Assembly (NCBI GenBank): GCA_009746045.1
Contig: RPFO01001593.1
Coordinates: 45,188-109,187 of the forward strand
Direction of reading: 5' to 3'
DNA: 64,000 nt
Source of the DNA: Mesostigma viride
Lineage: Eukaryota; Streptophyta; Mesostigmatophyceae; Mesostigmatales; Mesostigmataceae
The notes beneath the pieces are model-generated. The model was not told the origin of the DNA. It did no database searches and saw only the letters and a list, made by a program, of their open reading frames with translations. Below are positions 41,052 through 52,000 of the stretch, one piece after another. Position 1 is the stretch's first letter, and the number at the start of each line of letters is the position of its first letter. Both the position numbers and the translations under genes were made by a program.

Positions 41052-44000
41052 TTACGTGTTTGACTTTGGCCCGGAAGAATAATATGCAATCACGTCTTCA
41101 GGGAACATGGAGCAGATGGCCTTTATGTTGTCTTGCGAGACGGCGTCATCCCGCAACAACCCTGATCGCTGCACCGCGAGCATCTGCATGAGCGCGCCGC
41201 TGGTGACAAAGGATTTGCCCGCGATGCCAAAGTTCCGCGCCAGCCGCTCCCGCAACTGTGCCAGCACGTGCTGAAGGATGTCGGGCGACGTGCTTGCCTG
41301 CATCATGGACTCCAGGGCATCCAGGGACCCAGATCTTCTCCCAGGCAGTCATGCAGGAAACAACGCCACAAGAGGTGCAACGTGTTTTTACCAAATGAAT
41401 TGTTAGTTTGGTGTATAAAATATTTATAATCCACTGACTGTCTATAGATTATTGCAAGCATATCCCCGATAGCAATGTGTACAGTGGATCCTTGTCTTAT
41501 GCACAAATCGGTGTTCGGAGGGCCCTACTCCCAGTGGCCTTGTCTTATGCACAAATCGGTGTTCGGAGGGCCCTTCTCCCAGTGGATGCTTGTCTTGTGC
41601 ACAAATCGGTGTTTGGAGGGCCCTACTCCCACCGAAATGATGGGAAAACCTCGATACCGTTGTAGTACAAGTTGAATCCTCCCGCTCTCAGGCCAGGGCC
41701 GCAACACTCAGCTCACCTTGGGATCACGATAGCGTATCCCGGTACGGCGTATATACGGGAATATGCTAAACCCTAAACCCTAAACCCTAAACCCTAAACC
41801 CTAAACAGCTCACCTTGGGATCACGATAGCGTATCCCGGTACGGCGTATATACGGGAATATGCTAAACCCTAAACCCTAAACCCTAAACCCTAAACCCTA
41901 AACAGCTCACCTTGGGATCACGATAGCGTATCCCGGTGCGGCGTATATACGGGAATATGCTAAACCCTAAACCCTAAACCCTAAACAGCTCACCTTGGGA
42001 TCACGATAGCGTATCCCGGTACGGCGTATATACGGGAATATGCTAAACCCTAAACCCTAAACCCTAAACAGCTCACCTTGGGATCACGATAGCGTATCCC
42101 GGTACGGCGTATATACGGGAATATGCTAAACCCTAAACCCTAAACCCTAAACAGCTCACCTTGGGGTCACGACCGCCACGCCCTTGTGAGCGCGCCATGT
42201 TTTCACCCCCTGGCGCGTGATGATGACCTTGAGCGGTAGGGTTTAGGTTTTAGGTTTTAGGGTTTAGCATATTGCCCTATCTCATGACCGTGATCTGGAG
42301 TGGTAGGGTTTAGGGTTTAGAGTTAGGGTTCAGGGGTTATGGCTTAGCATCTTGCCTCAACCCCCTTACCTCGTTATGATGACCTTGAGCGCCATCTTGC
42401 ACTTGGACTTGAGCTCCTCTGACGCCAACTTGGACAAATACAGCTGCGTGGCGACAAGTGCATGGACATGCATGTGTGGCCATGCGTCCACACAACCCAG
42501 TGGCCAACGCACAAGACAAGGGTACGCAAAGCAATGGACAACGCACAAGAAGAGAGGGGCACGCGACGCAAACACACAGCAGGCGTCAACAGCTACCTCT
42601 GATGCATTGCCTGTACACGTCCTTTCTTTGGGGAACAGCCTAGTAGTTGAGTCATGATGCGAGCTCCTCTCTCCATCCTGTCCGCATGGGTGTGCATAGT
42701 CACAGAGGGTGAAATCCATTCATCTCATCTAATTCTGAACTGCCATAAACTGCAAGGGGAAAACCAGCTAACTGATGTGCGACCAGTTGTCGTTTCACGC
42801 TGCACTTTGATAGGCAGGCAAGCAAAGGTGAGCAAGTCAAGCATAGCTGGAACATCAAGGCTGCCTTCACGTTCCAATATGATCAGGGCCCTCATGACAT
42901 CATGCCTGCGCTTGGAATGACACGTATCGGTGCTCTCATGAAAACAACGCTGTGTGATGATGACCGCACATATCAGGTGACCGTTTGGGGCCATCTACAT
43001 ACAATCAGAACGGTCACCCCCTCACCTCGTGCAGCGTCTTGAGCGCCCCGCAGTCCGCCACCGGCCCCCCCGTGAGTGTTCCGTGTTGTGCGATCTGTCG
43101 CCCACAACAACAGGAATAAGTAGTCACGACGAATGTCAACACCTTGCCATGCAATCACTTCACATTTTAGCAACGCTACCAGGGAAACAAGTTGACAAAA
43201 GTCCCGCCTTTTCCAATGCGGACAGCCGTGTGGCATGGCAGCATGAACATCCTACCAGGCAGCCTGTCGACATAACATCATTGACATGCGTCGTTAGCAG
43301 TGGTGTTTAATGTTTGTGTAAGCGCTAACACCCCCTGGATAAATGGAAGGGGCTTTAACTACCCCAACAGGCACCACTGCGAATCTGCATTTCACAACAG
43401 AGATAAGAACTAGAACGAAATCAACACAACCATGCTGGCTAATCAGCATTATCATCAATGCTGGCTGGTCATCAACGCAGAAGTCGTCGAGTCATGTCCG
43501 TCACTTAACCATACAGCTCATGCCTGCAACGGGACAACTGTGCCATCCCGCCTTTCCTGCCTCCCCAAACAACCCCCCTCCCCCCCCTCCCCCCCCCCCC
43601 CCCCCCCCCCCTCCCCCCCCCTCCCCCCCCCTCCCCCCCCCCCCCCCCCCCCCCCTCCCCCCCTCCCCCCCCTCCCCCCCCCCCCTCCCCCTCCCCCCCC
43701 AACAGCCACACACAAACAATACACCGACCTGCATCAGCGTCCAGGCGGCCGCCCCCTTGATGCGGTTGTCGGGGTACTTGGTGAGCGCCTCTACCAGCAC
43801 CGCGGGTGCATTAGCTGCCTCCAGCAGGATGCGCTGATTGCAGCCCGATGGGTGGATGCCAATCACAACAACACCAAACCACGGGTGGAAGGCAAACAGA
43901 CGGTTACGACCATGGCGGTGAAACAACAGCAACTTGCCAGTGTCAGCGTATTGGAAGTCTGTGAAACAGCAGTCGCGTGCCCGCGCTATGCCAGTACCCA

Positions 44001-47000
44001 TCATTGCCACCTTCATGGCCACCAACATGGCCAGTAGCATGCACGCATCGTTACAAGCACGGGCGCTTCGTGCAGTGAGATAGGCGGGCCGTAGAGCAAA
44101 AAGGTGACCAAACAGGGAGAAGGGGCCAAGCGGCAAACAGGGAGCACGGGCCAAGCAGCAAACAGGGAGCACGGGCCAAGCAGCAAACAGGGACCCAAGG
44201 GAACACAAACCCCCCAAACAAGTGCAGGTAGTGCAATTATGAGTGCAGGGGCAGCGGACGCATGCAATGGGTCGAATGTCCACCACCATCCACGCTGATG
44301 CTGCAAGCACCCAACTGCTGCAGGTAACATGTGACGTGACTCACTCATGCTCGGCTATTATGGTTGGATGACCAATAACACCGATCGAGCCAGCTGCTGC
44401 TTTCCCTTGATCGAAATGCGTCACTTCCGCCACCAGGATCATAGGGGCAACACAATCGCCCTTTTAAGCAGGACCCATCGGGTTGGATCCCACGACTAGC
44501 GCGTACGAGACGAGCACGTACGAGACGAGTGCAGCGCGGAAGAGGGGAGCCAGGGAGTTGTAGCGGTCCACCGGTGTGGGATCTGGCGTCTGGGTTGACG
44601 GCAGTACACGCGTGCCGGGTGAAGAAAGGGGATCCGTGCTGGCCACCCGCTCCCATGGCAAAATGAGGCACACTTGCGTCTCCATCATGTGTCCGGTTGG
44701 TCTCCCTCTCTCTCTGTCCACCTCTCCCTCTCTCTCTCAAATATACACGACTGCATATTTTTACCAGCCTACTGATGCTAATTGGTCCCAAGAAGGCTGC
44801 GCGTGCAACAACGCGCGCTCACCTCGGCCACCCGCTCCGACACGGCGGCGACGTGGCCCAGCGTCTGTATGCTGGCCAACGCACCCGTGTGGTCCTCCGG
44901 CGCCGCCTGCGCCAGCGCCGACACCAGCCCCGCGATGCCCCCGTCTTGGGACACCAGCTGGCAGCGTTGGTGGGGATGGTGGGGTTGGTGGGGATGGTGG
45001 GGTTGGTGGGGTTGGTGGGGTTGGTGGGGTTGGTGGGGTTGGTGGGGTTGGTGGGGTTGGTGGGGTTGGTGGGGTTGGTGGGGTTGGTGGGGTTGGTGGG
45101 GTTGGTGGGGTTGGTGGGGATGGTGGGGTTGGTGGGGTTGGTGGGGTTGGACGCAACGGTTTGGCCACAAAAGCGTTTTGGCCACAAAACGGTCGAAGGT
45201 GGGGGGAGGGAGACAGAGAATGTTACCCTCTGTCTCGGAACGACACCTTGATGTCTTACTTTTGGGGCGAAAGAAAGAAAGGACTTGCTTTCACCCCAGG
45301 CAATAAAGGCATCCAGTAAAGCCTTAAACTCTTCATAAAAAGCAATCTTCCTTCCAACCCCGCCCCCCACTTCCTCCTGCCCACAGCTGCCTATTCCACC
45401 GCAGGTGCATAAGAAGCTGAAAACACTCAGTCACAGAAATTGAACAAGAATAATAATATCGTGCACAAACAAGAATAATAATATCGTCTCATCTTCAGCA
45501 CTAATACATAGCATCATACACCATTATGCACAAAGGAGGCCTCGCTAGTCAGAATGTCCGGTGTCACCGTGTTGAAAACCCTGCAGGCCAGTCTTGCGGT
45601 GGGGATACCACCCATCCATCATGCCGTGAGGATCAGGCCACGAGCTGGATCACCACAGTAAGCCGAGCCCCGCGCTGCTAGAATTATCGCTCGCTGCGTT
45701 GCCACGAATGCAGTCACATCATGCTGGGGGGCGCACTTACATGACGCGTGCCGTGCTGGGTGGTTACAAGGGAGAGGGGTTGTTATGAGCAGGAAGGTCG
45801 CCATGCACAACGAGGGGAAAAACACAGGCTTCACCAGCACAACCCAACGGTTGCGGGCGGGGTGCTGATCCCTGCAACGATTGCTTCCCACAAGCACTGG
45901 CAATCAAGCATGGACTACATTTATCCCAATACTCTACGACCAACAATAGAAAACAAGTAATGGATGACGGTTTACCTCATGCTATCTGCCCCTAGCCCTT
46001 TCACCGTGGCGAATGGCAGGTTTAGGGTCGCGGATGCAGCATCAATGATATGCGATGATATCCGCCGATGCCTTGGTATATAGCATGCGATGCGGCTGCT
46101 ATGATATAGCACAGGGACTCATAACTCCCAGCCCCTCACTGTGGCCAGCTGCTCCTCGCTTAAATTCCTTCGCGAAAGTTTCATGCCTAGCCACTACATA
46201 ATCAACTGCATATAACGATGATCAGCTGTCCATAGTTGTGCTGCCAGCTGCCACCATACATCCTCACCGTGGCCAGCTGCGGGTTCTTGCGCGCGAGTTG
46301 CAGCAGCAGCGCACAGGACCCGCTGCGAAGGCCTGTGAGCGGTTCCATGCCAGAGAAATGAGAAAACAACACCCAAGACACGTCCAAGATCAGCAGTTGG
46401 TCTTGGGGGGTACCGACAGTGCTACTATTTAAGTGACAGGAGAGCCCGGCATGACAACAGGGCTGACGTGTCCGGATTAACAAGATATTCCTACAGACTT
46501 GCCTTTAAGATAATTTGCCAGCCACGCGTGACACGCACGCTTTTCTCAGGGCATGGCTGCGACCATCAAAGTCATCAACACATGCCAGTATGCGTGGCTT
46601 GCACTGCACACCGAAACCTGACGCCCAGCCACAAACGTGGAATGCCCCCCCCCCTCCCCCCCACCACCTACGCACTGGGGATGGTGTGCAGCAGGCACCG
46701 GCGCGCGCTCTCCAACAGGCTGTCATCCGCAACGCGTTCAGCCAGCTCCGAGCTGTGCTTGGCGATCTGGGTGAGTCCATGGGTTGATATGTGGTGGGTG
46801 GTGGGTGGTGGGTGGTGTTGGTGAGTGGTGTTGGTGTTGGAGTTGGAATTGGGCCCAAGCACAAGAAAAAGTGCACAAGCGCATGTACAAGAAAACATGC
46901 ACGAACGCAGCATGAGGCAAGGTACATGTCACAGGGAAAGCATTCAGGGGTCGCACGGCAACACAGCAGAGTCATGGGCCCTGAGCGTAATCCCATGACC

Positions 47001-47430
47001 ATAACTTGTGCCCGGATGTCATGACCAGGCATGTTACGATAAGAGCATTCAACACAAACACCCATTATTCATTATGTTGCTGAGGAGGTTATGATAAGAG
47101 CATTCAACAAAAACACCCATTATTCATTATGTTGCTGAGGAGGTTATGACAAGAGCATTCAACACGAGCACCCAATGCCGAGACGCAATGCCGAGGTAAT
47201 AATGGGAGCCATGAACCGTTTTTTAAGCTGTTTGTGCAGAAAGATGGAATGAGCTTACCTTTGACAGTATAAACTAAACATTGGTCGTATGACCTGGACG
47301 TTGATGGTATGACCGTAACGCTCCGACCCAAGGCTATGACAAGGACTATGAAAGTGGTCCTAAATGGCGAATAAGGTCAAGAGCCTGCGGCCCTACCTGG
47401 GTAAGCGTGGCCAGCGCCAGCGTCTTTGTC
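41052..47430 (-). CDS. PF16: PF16/SPAG6 axonemal central-pair armadillo protein, C-terminal half in eight exons
   Basis: Exons (minus, 5' to 3') with GT-AG borders and matching phases: 47430-47397, 46766-46676, 46332-46268, 44957-44823, 43833-43729, 43094-43026, 42443-42370, 41334-41052 (TAA). They read in order: [70 protein letters not shown] with [80 protein letters not shown] with [14 protein letters not shown]. These are successive armadillo repeats plus the C-terminal tail in the same order as Chlamydomonas PF16 and animal SPAG6, which stabilise the C1 microtubule of the motile axoneme. About 285 residues are recovered against about 500-570 in the family. The N-terminal half was not found up to the satellite at 49,064. 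Introns are 340-1300 bp and repeat-rich. Confidence 0.85.
41485..41640. repeat. Three tandem copies of a ~57-bp repeat in PF16 intron
   Basis: Copies start with CTTGTCTTATGCACAAATCG or a one-base variant at about 41489, 41545 and 41601 and end in GGGCCCTACTCCCA. They lie in the last intron of PF16 (41335-42369). Confidence 0.85.
41709..42170. repeat. Five-copy composite repeat ending in CCCTAAA telomere arrays, inside PF16 intron
   Basis: Each unit begins CAGCTCACCTTGGGATCACG, includes CCCGGTACGGCGTATATACG, and ends with CCCTAAA repeats. Unit starts are at about 41709, 41806, 41903, 41986 and 42069, with a partial one at 42152. The CCCTAAA count is 5, 5, 3, 3, 3, giving lengths 97, 97, 83, 83, 83. 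The constant part is almost identical between copies. Confidence 0.95.
42236..42345. repeat. Telomere-like TTTAGGG stretch in opposite orientation
   Basis: GTAGGGTTTAGG and GGTAGGGTTTAGGG occur with degenerate TTAGGG words. The orientation is opposite to the array at 41.7-42.15 kb, so the two face each other within one intron. Confidence 0.8.
43565..43702. repeat. Poly-C tract with scattered T in PF16 intron
   Basis: About 135 bases almost entirely C with single T interruptions on the plus strand. It begins roughly 25 nt inside the intron after the 5' splice site at 43728, where the transcript carries the G-rich complement. Long Pro or Gly open frames here are by-products. Confidence 0.95.
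44965..45150. repeat. 9-bp GGTTGGTGG-type minisatellite next to a PF16 3' splice site
   Basis: About 20 copies of TTGGTGGGG, with occasional GGATGGTGG variants. In the transcript this is a (CCCCACCAA)n tract that stops only a few bases before the 3' splice site of the exon 44957-44823. It could serve as a pyrimidine-rich tract. The plus strand can form G-quadruplexes. Confidence 0.92.
46783..46850. repeat. GGTGGGT / GGTGTT simple repeat before a PF16 3' splice site
   Basis: In the transcript this is a CCACC/CAACAC-rich tract ending about 16 nt before the exon 46766-46676. It resembles the tract at 44965-45150. A C run at 46643-46660 lies 15-30 nt after the 5' splice site of the same exon (G run in the transcript). 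Confidence 0.8.
47030..47165. repeat. Two and a half tandem ~59-bp repeats in PF16 intron
   Basis: GATAAGAGCATTCAACA and ACACCCATTATTCATTATGT recur at about 47038, 47094 and 47150. They lie in the intron between exons 47430-47397 and 46766-46676. Confidence 0.8.
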
Positions 47431-49063
47431 CTGTTTGTTTGAAGGGAACAGGAGGGGACAAAGGGAGGCCGCAAACGGAGGATAGGAGCACCACACAGGC
47501 AACCAGTGCCACCAAGTGGTTGTATGAGCCAAACAGCCGCTCCAGGATGAGAGGGGAAAAAATAGTTTCATATTTGTACGCCTCTGACATCCATGAGACA
47601 ACCTCAGACATACCCAATACCCTGACTGCTTGCATGTACACCGCGTTCGTGTGAGAGGACCATTCACCGCTCCCCTACACCCAGTCTACCATACACAACA
47701 CAACAGGTGTCCACAACAGGGCTATCAACCAGGCTAGTAGATACTAGTGTATAATAAAACAGGACAGCGGCAACTTAGTAATGTACACTGATCCACAAGC
47801 CGCACCAAGGGTACGACTGTGACCATCAAACATGAGGTTACAACTGTGACCATCAAACATGAGGTTACATGCCGCATATTTTTACTCATAAAAAATTGGC
47901 AATTTGCCAAAACACCAGGGCATGCCACCCCGCTCAAACGCCTCCATTGTCCAAACAGGCAGGCGTGGGACGAAACCAAGACAGTCCGTGTAAGCACACG
48001 CAAGATGTCAACTCCACCAGCATACTGCCACCCTTGCTCTACAAGGCGCAGCTGCTAGTTGCCACCACAATAAGTGTTGGTAAGCGCTCAACCACCTGTG
48101 TATATGTGCTGAATTTGAACATGCTAAAAAAACGCGGCAACGAGCCATGTACAGTGCACACCCGTCCCTCACATCTCTGCTCCTAGGCACGGATGCATGG
48201 TACGTGATGACGGCCATGCCTGGTCCCAAGCGGCGCCCTACACCAGGACCCTGTCCTACATATGTGTCCCACGTGTCAATGTCCTGTGTGCTGCACACTC
48301 CTACATATGGCTGCGCCCCATGCCCCGCATCGCACATTCCCGCATCGCACATTCCCATGTCGCACAAGCCCGCGTCTGCCCTTGCCTTGTAACTACTGCG
48401 GGGGGAGGCCGTACCGTGCATGGTACAGGTGGCTCAAGGGTCCCTGCCACCAAGCAAAGCCTCAACATGGAGCTCAATGCGGGCTGGAGCATGACACCCC
48501 ACGTGGTTTCTCCCTATGCCAAACGCATGGAGGATAAATGAGACCAACCCACGGCCGCCCTAGAAGCCGGGCAACAAAGCGACTTTGCTCATCAGAAAAA
48601 GCATAAGTCAACAAAGCGACTTTGCTCATCAGAAAAAGCATAATCACAGGACCTGCACTCCAGAACGATCGTCACCCATACATGCCAGCGGCCGCACTGC
48701 TTGGCAAGCCAAGAAGGCTTCTGCAAGCGCATTAATTTGAGCCAAGAAGGCTTCCGCAAGCACATTAACTGAAAAACACCCAAGGACGATCCAAGATGTA
48801 TGCTATGTAGTGTCGCAGCAGATGGCAACCCTAGGCATCCATATAGACCTTGATATCCAAATTGATATCCAAATAGATCTTATACTACTAGATATCCATA
48901 TAGATCTTATACTACTAGATATCCATATAGACCTTACAGATATCCATATAGACCTTACAGATATCCATATAGACCTTATACTACTAGATATCCATTTGGA
49001 TCTTTTAGATATCCGCCGCCATCAGGAAAATCATCCCGAATCACAAGACAGCCACCCACTTAT
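47431..49063. repeat. No exon recognised; several short tandem duplications
   Basis: Duplications: ACCATCAAACATGAGGTTAC twice at 47822-47868; a 34-bp unit (CAACAAAGCGACTTTGCTCA) twice at 48574-48645; AGCCAAGAAGGCTTC twice at about 48706-48760; and a run of GATATCCATATAGAC-type units at 48835-49015. This interval should hold further N-terminal PF16 exons if the gene is compact, but none could be matched. Confidence 0.6.
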
Positions 49064-52000
49064 GATCAAGCAGGTGGTGCTAGGGCGTACCGGATCAAGC
49101 AGGTGGTGCTAGGCCGTACCGGATCAAGCAGGTGGTGCTAGGGCGTACCGGATCAAGCAGGTGGTGCTAGGCCGTACCGGATCAAGCAGGTGGTGCTAGG
49201 CCGTACCGGATCAAGCAGGTGGTGCTAGGGCGTACCGGATCAAGCAGGTGGTGCTAGGCCGTACCGGATCAAGCAGGTGGTGCTAGGGCGTACCGGATCA
49301 AGCAGGTGGTGCTAGGCCGTACCGGATCAAGCAGGTGGTGCTAGGCCGTACCGGATCAAGCAGGTGGTGCTAGGCCGTACCGGATCAAGCAGGTGGTGCT
49401 AGGCCGTACCGGATCAAGCAGGTGGTGCTAGGCCGTACCGGATCAAGCAGGTGGTGCTAGGCCGTACCGGATCAAGCAGGTGGTGCTAGGCCGTACCGGA
49501 TCAAGCAGGTGGTGCTAGGGCGTACCGGATCAAGCAGGTGGTGCTAGGCCGTACCGGATCAAGCAGGTGGTGCTAGGCCGTACCGGATCAAGCAGGTGGT
49601 GCTAGGGCGTACCGGATCAAGCAGGTGGTGCTAGGCCGTACCGGATCAAGCAGGTGGTGCTAGGCCGTACCGGATCAAGCAGGTGGTGCTAGGCCGTACC
49701 GGATCAAGCAGGTGGTGCTAGGCCGTACCGGATCAAGCAGGTGGTGCTAGGCCGTACCGGATCAAGCAGGTGGTGCTAGGGCGTACCGGATCAAGCAGGT
49801 GGTGCTAGGCCGTACCGGATCAAGCAGGTGGTGCTAGGGCGTACCGGATCAAGCAGGTGGTGCTAGGGCGTACCGGATCAAGCAGGTGGTGCTAGGCCGT
49901 ACCGGATCAAGCAGGTGGTGCTAGGCCGTACCGGATCAAGCAGGTGTGCTAGGGCCGTACCGGATCAAGCAGGTGGTGCTAGGGCGTACCGGATCAAGCA
50001 GGTGGTGCTAGGCCGTACCGGATCAAGCAGGTGGTGCTAGGGCCGTACCGGATCAAGCAGGTGGTGCTAGGCCGTACCGGATCAAGCAGGTGGTGCTAGG
50101 CCGTACCGGATCAAGCAGGTGGTGCTAGGGCGTACCGGATCAAGCAGGTGGTGCTAGGGCGTACCGGATCAAGCAGGTGGTGCTAGGCCGTACCGGATCA
50201 AGCAGGTGGTGCTAGGGCGTACCGGATCAAGCAGGTGGTGCTAGGGCGTACCGGATCAAGCAGGTGGTGCTAGGCCGTACCGGATCAAGCAGGTGTGCTA
50301 GGGCCGTACCGGATCAAGCAGGTGGTGCTAGGGCGTACCGGATCAAGCAGGTGGTGCTAGGGCGTACCGGATCAAGCAGGTGGTGCTAGGCCGTACCGGA
50401 TCAAGCAGGTGGTGCTAGGCCGTACCGGATCAAGCAGGTGGTGCTAGGGCGTACCGGATCAAGCAGGTGGTGCTAGGGCGTACCGGATCAAGCAGGTGGT
50501 GCTAGGGCCGTACCGGATCAAGCAGGTGGTGCTAGGCCGTACCGGATCAAGCAGGTGGTGCTAGGGCGTACCGGATCAAGCAGGTGGTGCTAGGCCGTAC
50601 CGGATCAAGCAGGTGGTGCTAGGGCCGTACCGGATCAAGCAGGTGGTGCTAGGGCCGTACCGGATCAAGCAGGTGGTGCTAGGGCGTACCGGATCAAGCA
50701 GGTGGTGCTAGGCCGTACCGGATCAAGCAGGTGGTGCTAGGCCGTACCGGATCAAGCAGGTGGTGCTAGGCCGTACCGGATCAAGCAGGTGGTGCTAGGC
50801 CGTACCGGATCAAGCAGGTGGTGCTAGGCGTACCGGATCAAGCAGGTGGTGCTAGGCCGTACCGGATCAAGCAGGTGGTGCTAGGGCGTACCGGATCAAG
50901 CAGGTGGTGCTAGGGCCGTACCGGATCAAGCAGGTGGTGCTAGGGCGTACCGGATCAAGCAGGTGGTGCTAGGCCGTACCGGATCAAGCAGGTGGTGCTA
51001 GGCGTACCGGATCAAGCAGGTGGTGCTAGGCCGTACCGGATCAAGCAGGTGGTGCTAGGGCGTACCGGATCAAGCAGGTGGTGCTAGGCCGTACCGGATC
51101 AAGCAGGTGGTGCTAGGGCGTACCGGATCAAGCAGGTGGTGCTAGGGCCGTACCGGATCAAGCAGGTGGTGCTAGGGCGTACCGGATCAAGCAGGTGGTG
51201 CTAGGGCGTACCGGATCAAGCAGGTGGTGCTAGGCCGTACCGGATCAAGCAGGTGGTGCTAGGGCGTACCGGATCAAGCAGGTGGTGCTAGGGCGTACCG
51301 GATCAAGCAGGTGGTGCTAGGGCGTACCGGATCAAGCAGGTGGTGCTAGGCCGTACCGGATCAAGCAGGTGGTGCTAGGGCCGTACCGGATCAAGCAGGT
51401 GGTGCTAGGCCGTACCGGATCAAGCAGGTGGTGCTAGGGCGTACCGGATCAAGCAGGTGGTGCTAGGCCGTACCGGATCAAGCAGGTGGTGCTAGGCCGT
51501 ACCGGATCAAGCAGGTGGTGCTAGGGCGTACCGGATCAAGCAGGTGGTGCTAGGCCGTACCGGATCAAGCAGGTGGTGCTAGGCCGTACCGGATCAAGCA
51601 GGTGGTGCTAGGGCGTACCGGATCAAGCAGGTGGTGCTAGGCCGTACCGGATCAAGCAGGTGGTGCTAGGGCGTACCGGATCAAGCAGGTGGTGCTAGGC
51701 CGTACCGGATCAAGCAGGTGGTGCTAGGGCGTACCGGATCAAGCAGGTGGTGCTAGGCCGTACCGGATCAAGCAGGTGGTGCTAGGGCGTACCGGATCAA
51801 GCAGGTGGTGCTAGGCCGTACCGGATCAAGCAGGTGGTGCTAGGGCGTACCGGATCAAGCAGGTGGTGCTAGGCCGTACCGGATCAAGCAGGTGGTGCTA
51901 GGGCGTACCGGATCAAGCAGGTGGTGCTAGGGCGTACCGGATCAAGCAGGTGGTGCTAGGCCGTACCGGATCAAGCAGGTGGTGCTAGGGCGTACCGGAT

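Noticed and set aside
43343-44310. Proline- or glycine-rich proteins around the poly-C tract
   Set aside because: Homopolymer translation on both strands; the real exon (43729-43833) is in the PF16 frame.
44576-45370. Open frames across the 9-bp minisatellite in all frames
   Set aside because: A repeat unit divisible by three without stops opens every frame; only 44823-44957 minus matches a protein family.
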